Below are positions 63,473 through 64,000 of a stretch of 64,000 nt of DNA, piece by piece (the stretch's first letter is position 1; each line of letters begins with the position of its first letter). Position numbers and translations under genes: made by a program. Under the pieces are notes generated by a model. That model made no database searches and had not been told where the DNA came from. It worked only from the letters and a program-made list of their open reading frames with translations. Source of the DNA: an uncultured Fodinibius sp. (lineage in GTDB: Bacteria > Bacteroidota > Rhodothermia > Balneolales > Balneolaceae); contig CAJXOG010000001.1 of NCBI GenBank assembly GCA_913057775.1, positions 1 to 64,000 of the forward strand. The letters run 5' to 3'.

Positions 63473-64000
63473 ATGAGTATAAAAGACCGTAAAAAAGATC
63501 ACGTAGATTTAACAACCTTTGGTGAGGTGGATTATCAAATTCCTGCCGGATTTGAGCAGTATTACTTTGCTCATAATGCACTACCCGAGATGAACGTTGA
63601 CGAGGTTTCAACAGAAGTTAGCTTGCTGAACAGAACCTTTTCTTTTCCTCTCTTTATTTCTTCGATGACCGGTGGATATACAGATGCCGGTGCTGTAAAT
63701 GCGATTATTGCTGAGTTTTGCGAGGAGCATAATTTACCATTCGGCGTGGGAAGTCAGCGTGTGATGCTCGAAGATCCCGAGACCACCTCTTCGTTTTCTA
63801 TTGTAAGAGAAAAAGCGCCAAACGCTTTTATTGCTTCGAATATTGGTGGCGCTCAATTGGTGGGAGGATTATCAAAAGAGAAATTGCATTTACTCATTGA
63901 TTCTATTGAAGCCGATGCTGTGATTGTTCACCTCAATCCGCTCCAAGAGCTAATGCAGCCAGAAGGAGATCGTAATTTCGTAGGCATTGAAAAAGGAATA
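63473..64000 (+). CDS. fni: Type 2 isopentenyl-diphosphate delta-isomerase (partial)
   Basis: The first 176 codons from the ATG at 63473; the gene runs off the window. YYFAHNALPEMNVDEVSTEV near the start, SFPLFISSMTGGYTDAGAVN and LPFGVGSQRVMLEDPETTSS, then APNAFIASNIGGAQLVGGLS are the FMN-dependent type 2 isomerase motifs. It interconverts IPP and DMAPP for isoprenoids. It starts two bases after the SDR gene, so it is likely the distal part of the same transcription unit. Confidence 0.93.
   Translation, partial: MSIKDRKKDHVDLTTFGEVDYQIPAGFEQYYFAHNALPEMNVDEVSTEVSLLNRTFSFPLFISSMTGGYTDAGAVNAIIAEFCEEHNLPFGVGSQRVMLEDPETTSSFSIVREKAPNAFIASNIGGAQLVGGLSKEKLHLLIDSIEADAVIVHLNPLQELMQPEGDRNFVGIEKGI

Noticed and set aside
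1-64000. CRISPR arrays, transposases, integrases, prophage, tRNA or rRNA genes
   Set aside because: No evenly spaced direct repeats, cloverleaf-like sequences, rRNA segments or mobile-element proteins were seen on reading; short RNAs could still be missed without a covariance search.

Overview
The window looks like a chromosomal segment of a Balneolales-type bacterium (Balneolota/Rhodothermia within the FCB group, e.g. relatives of Balneola, Gracilimonas or Fodinibius). Signs are the pilin beginning MGQQQLLL, the suf-nfu-sufA-DUF2480 gene order, DUF5777/YceI and DUF2752/TM2 pairs, a TonB-dependent receptor, an ECF sigma factor with a barrel-fused partner, weak Shine-Dalgarno sites with frequent TTG/GTG starts, and moderate G+C. 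The genus cannot be fixed from the sequence. No tRNA, rRNA, CRISPR array, prophage or transposase was seen.

Layout. 1-12.1 kb (+): a type IV pilus / type II secretion-like machine: a short-leader pilin with a strong terminator, a Wzy/O-ligase-like membrane protein, platform protein, assembly ATPase, cyclic-nucleotide-binding protein, PilT-like ATPase, a PilM-PilN fusion, a PilO-PilP fusion and a secretin ending in a SPOR domain. 12.1-15.4 kb: a D-threonine aldolase-like PLP enzyme, an M19 dipeptidase lipoprotein and small membrane proteins. 15.4-16.7 kb: ParA plus a small ribbon-helix-helix-like partner behind an AT-rich palindrome. 16.8-21 kb: an OlsB/GlsB-like N-acyltransferase, an OlsA/GlsA-like O-acyltransferase and an 865-residue fusion of alpha/beta-hydrolase, DedA and ATP-grasp domains, which I read as an aminolipid synthesis and export cassette and the best candidate for an undescribed system here.

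21-34 kb (mostly -): TPR protein, oxidoreductase, dUTPase/dCTP-deaminase-fold protein, LMF1-like membrane protein, GNAT, a DUF1508 microprotein, small hypotheticals, a TonB receptor, DUF2752+TM2 (+), a DUF5777/YceI/cytochrome-like run, and an ECF sigma factor with an inner-membrane/outer-membrane-barrel partner. 34.5-46.4 kb: BI-1/YccA, MltG, an LpoA-like protein, guaA, efp-accB-accC-gcvH, an Na+ symporter and metG.

46.6-64 kb: SpoU methyltransferase, greA, then ugd (strikingly G+C-rich, probably imported) and UDP-xylose synthase, a NUDIX enzyme, a BamA-like barrel, a pseudo-caspase lipoprotein, an EamA transporter and Pta. The end carries sufBCDS, nfu, a sufA-like gene, DUF2480, an SDR and the start of type 2 isopentenyl-diphosphate isomerase.
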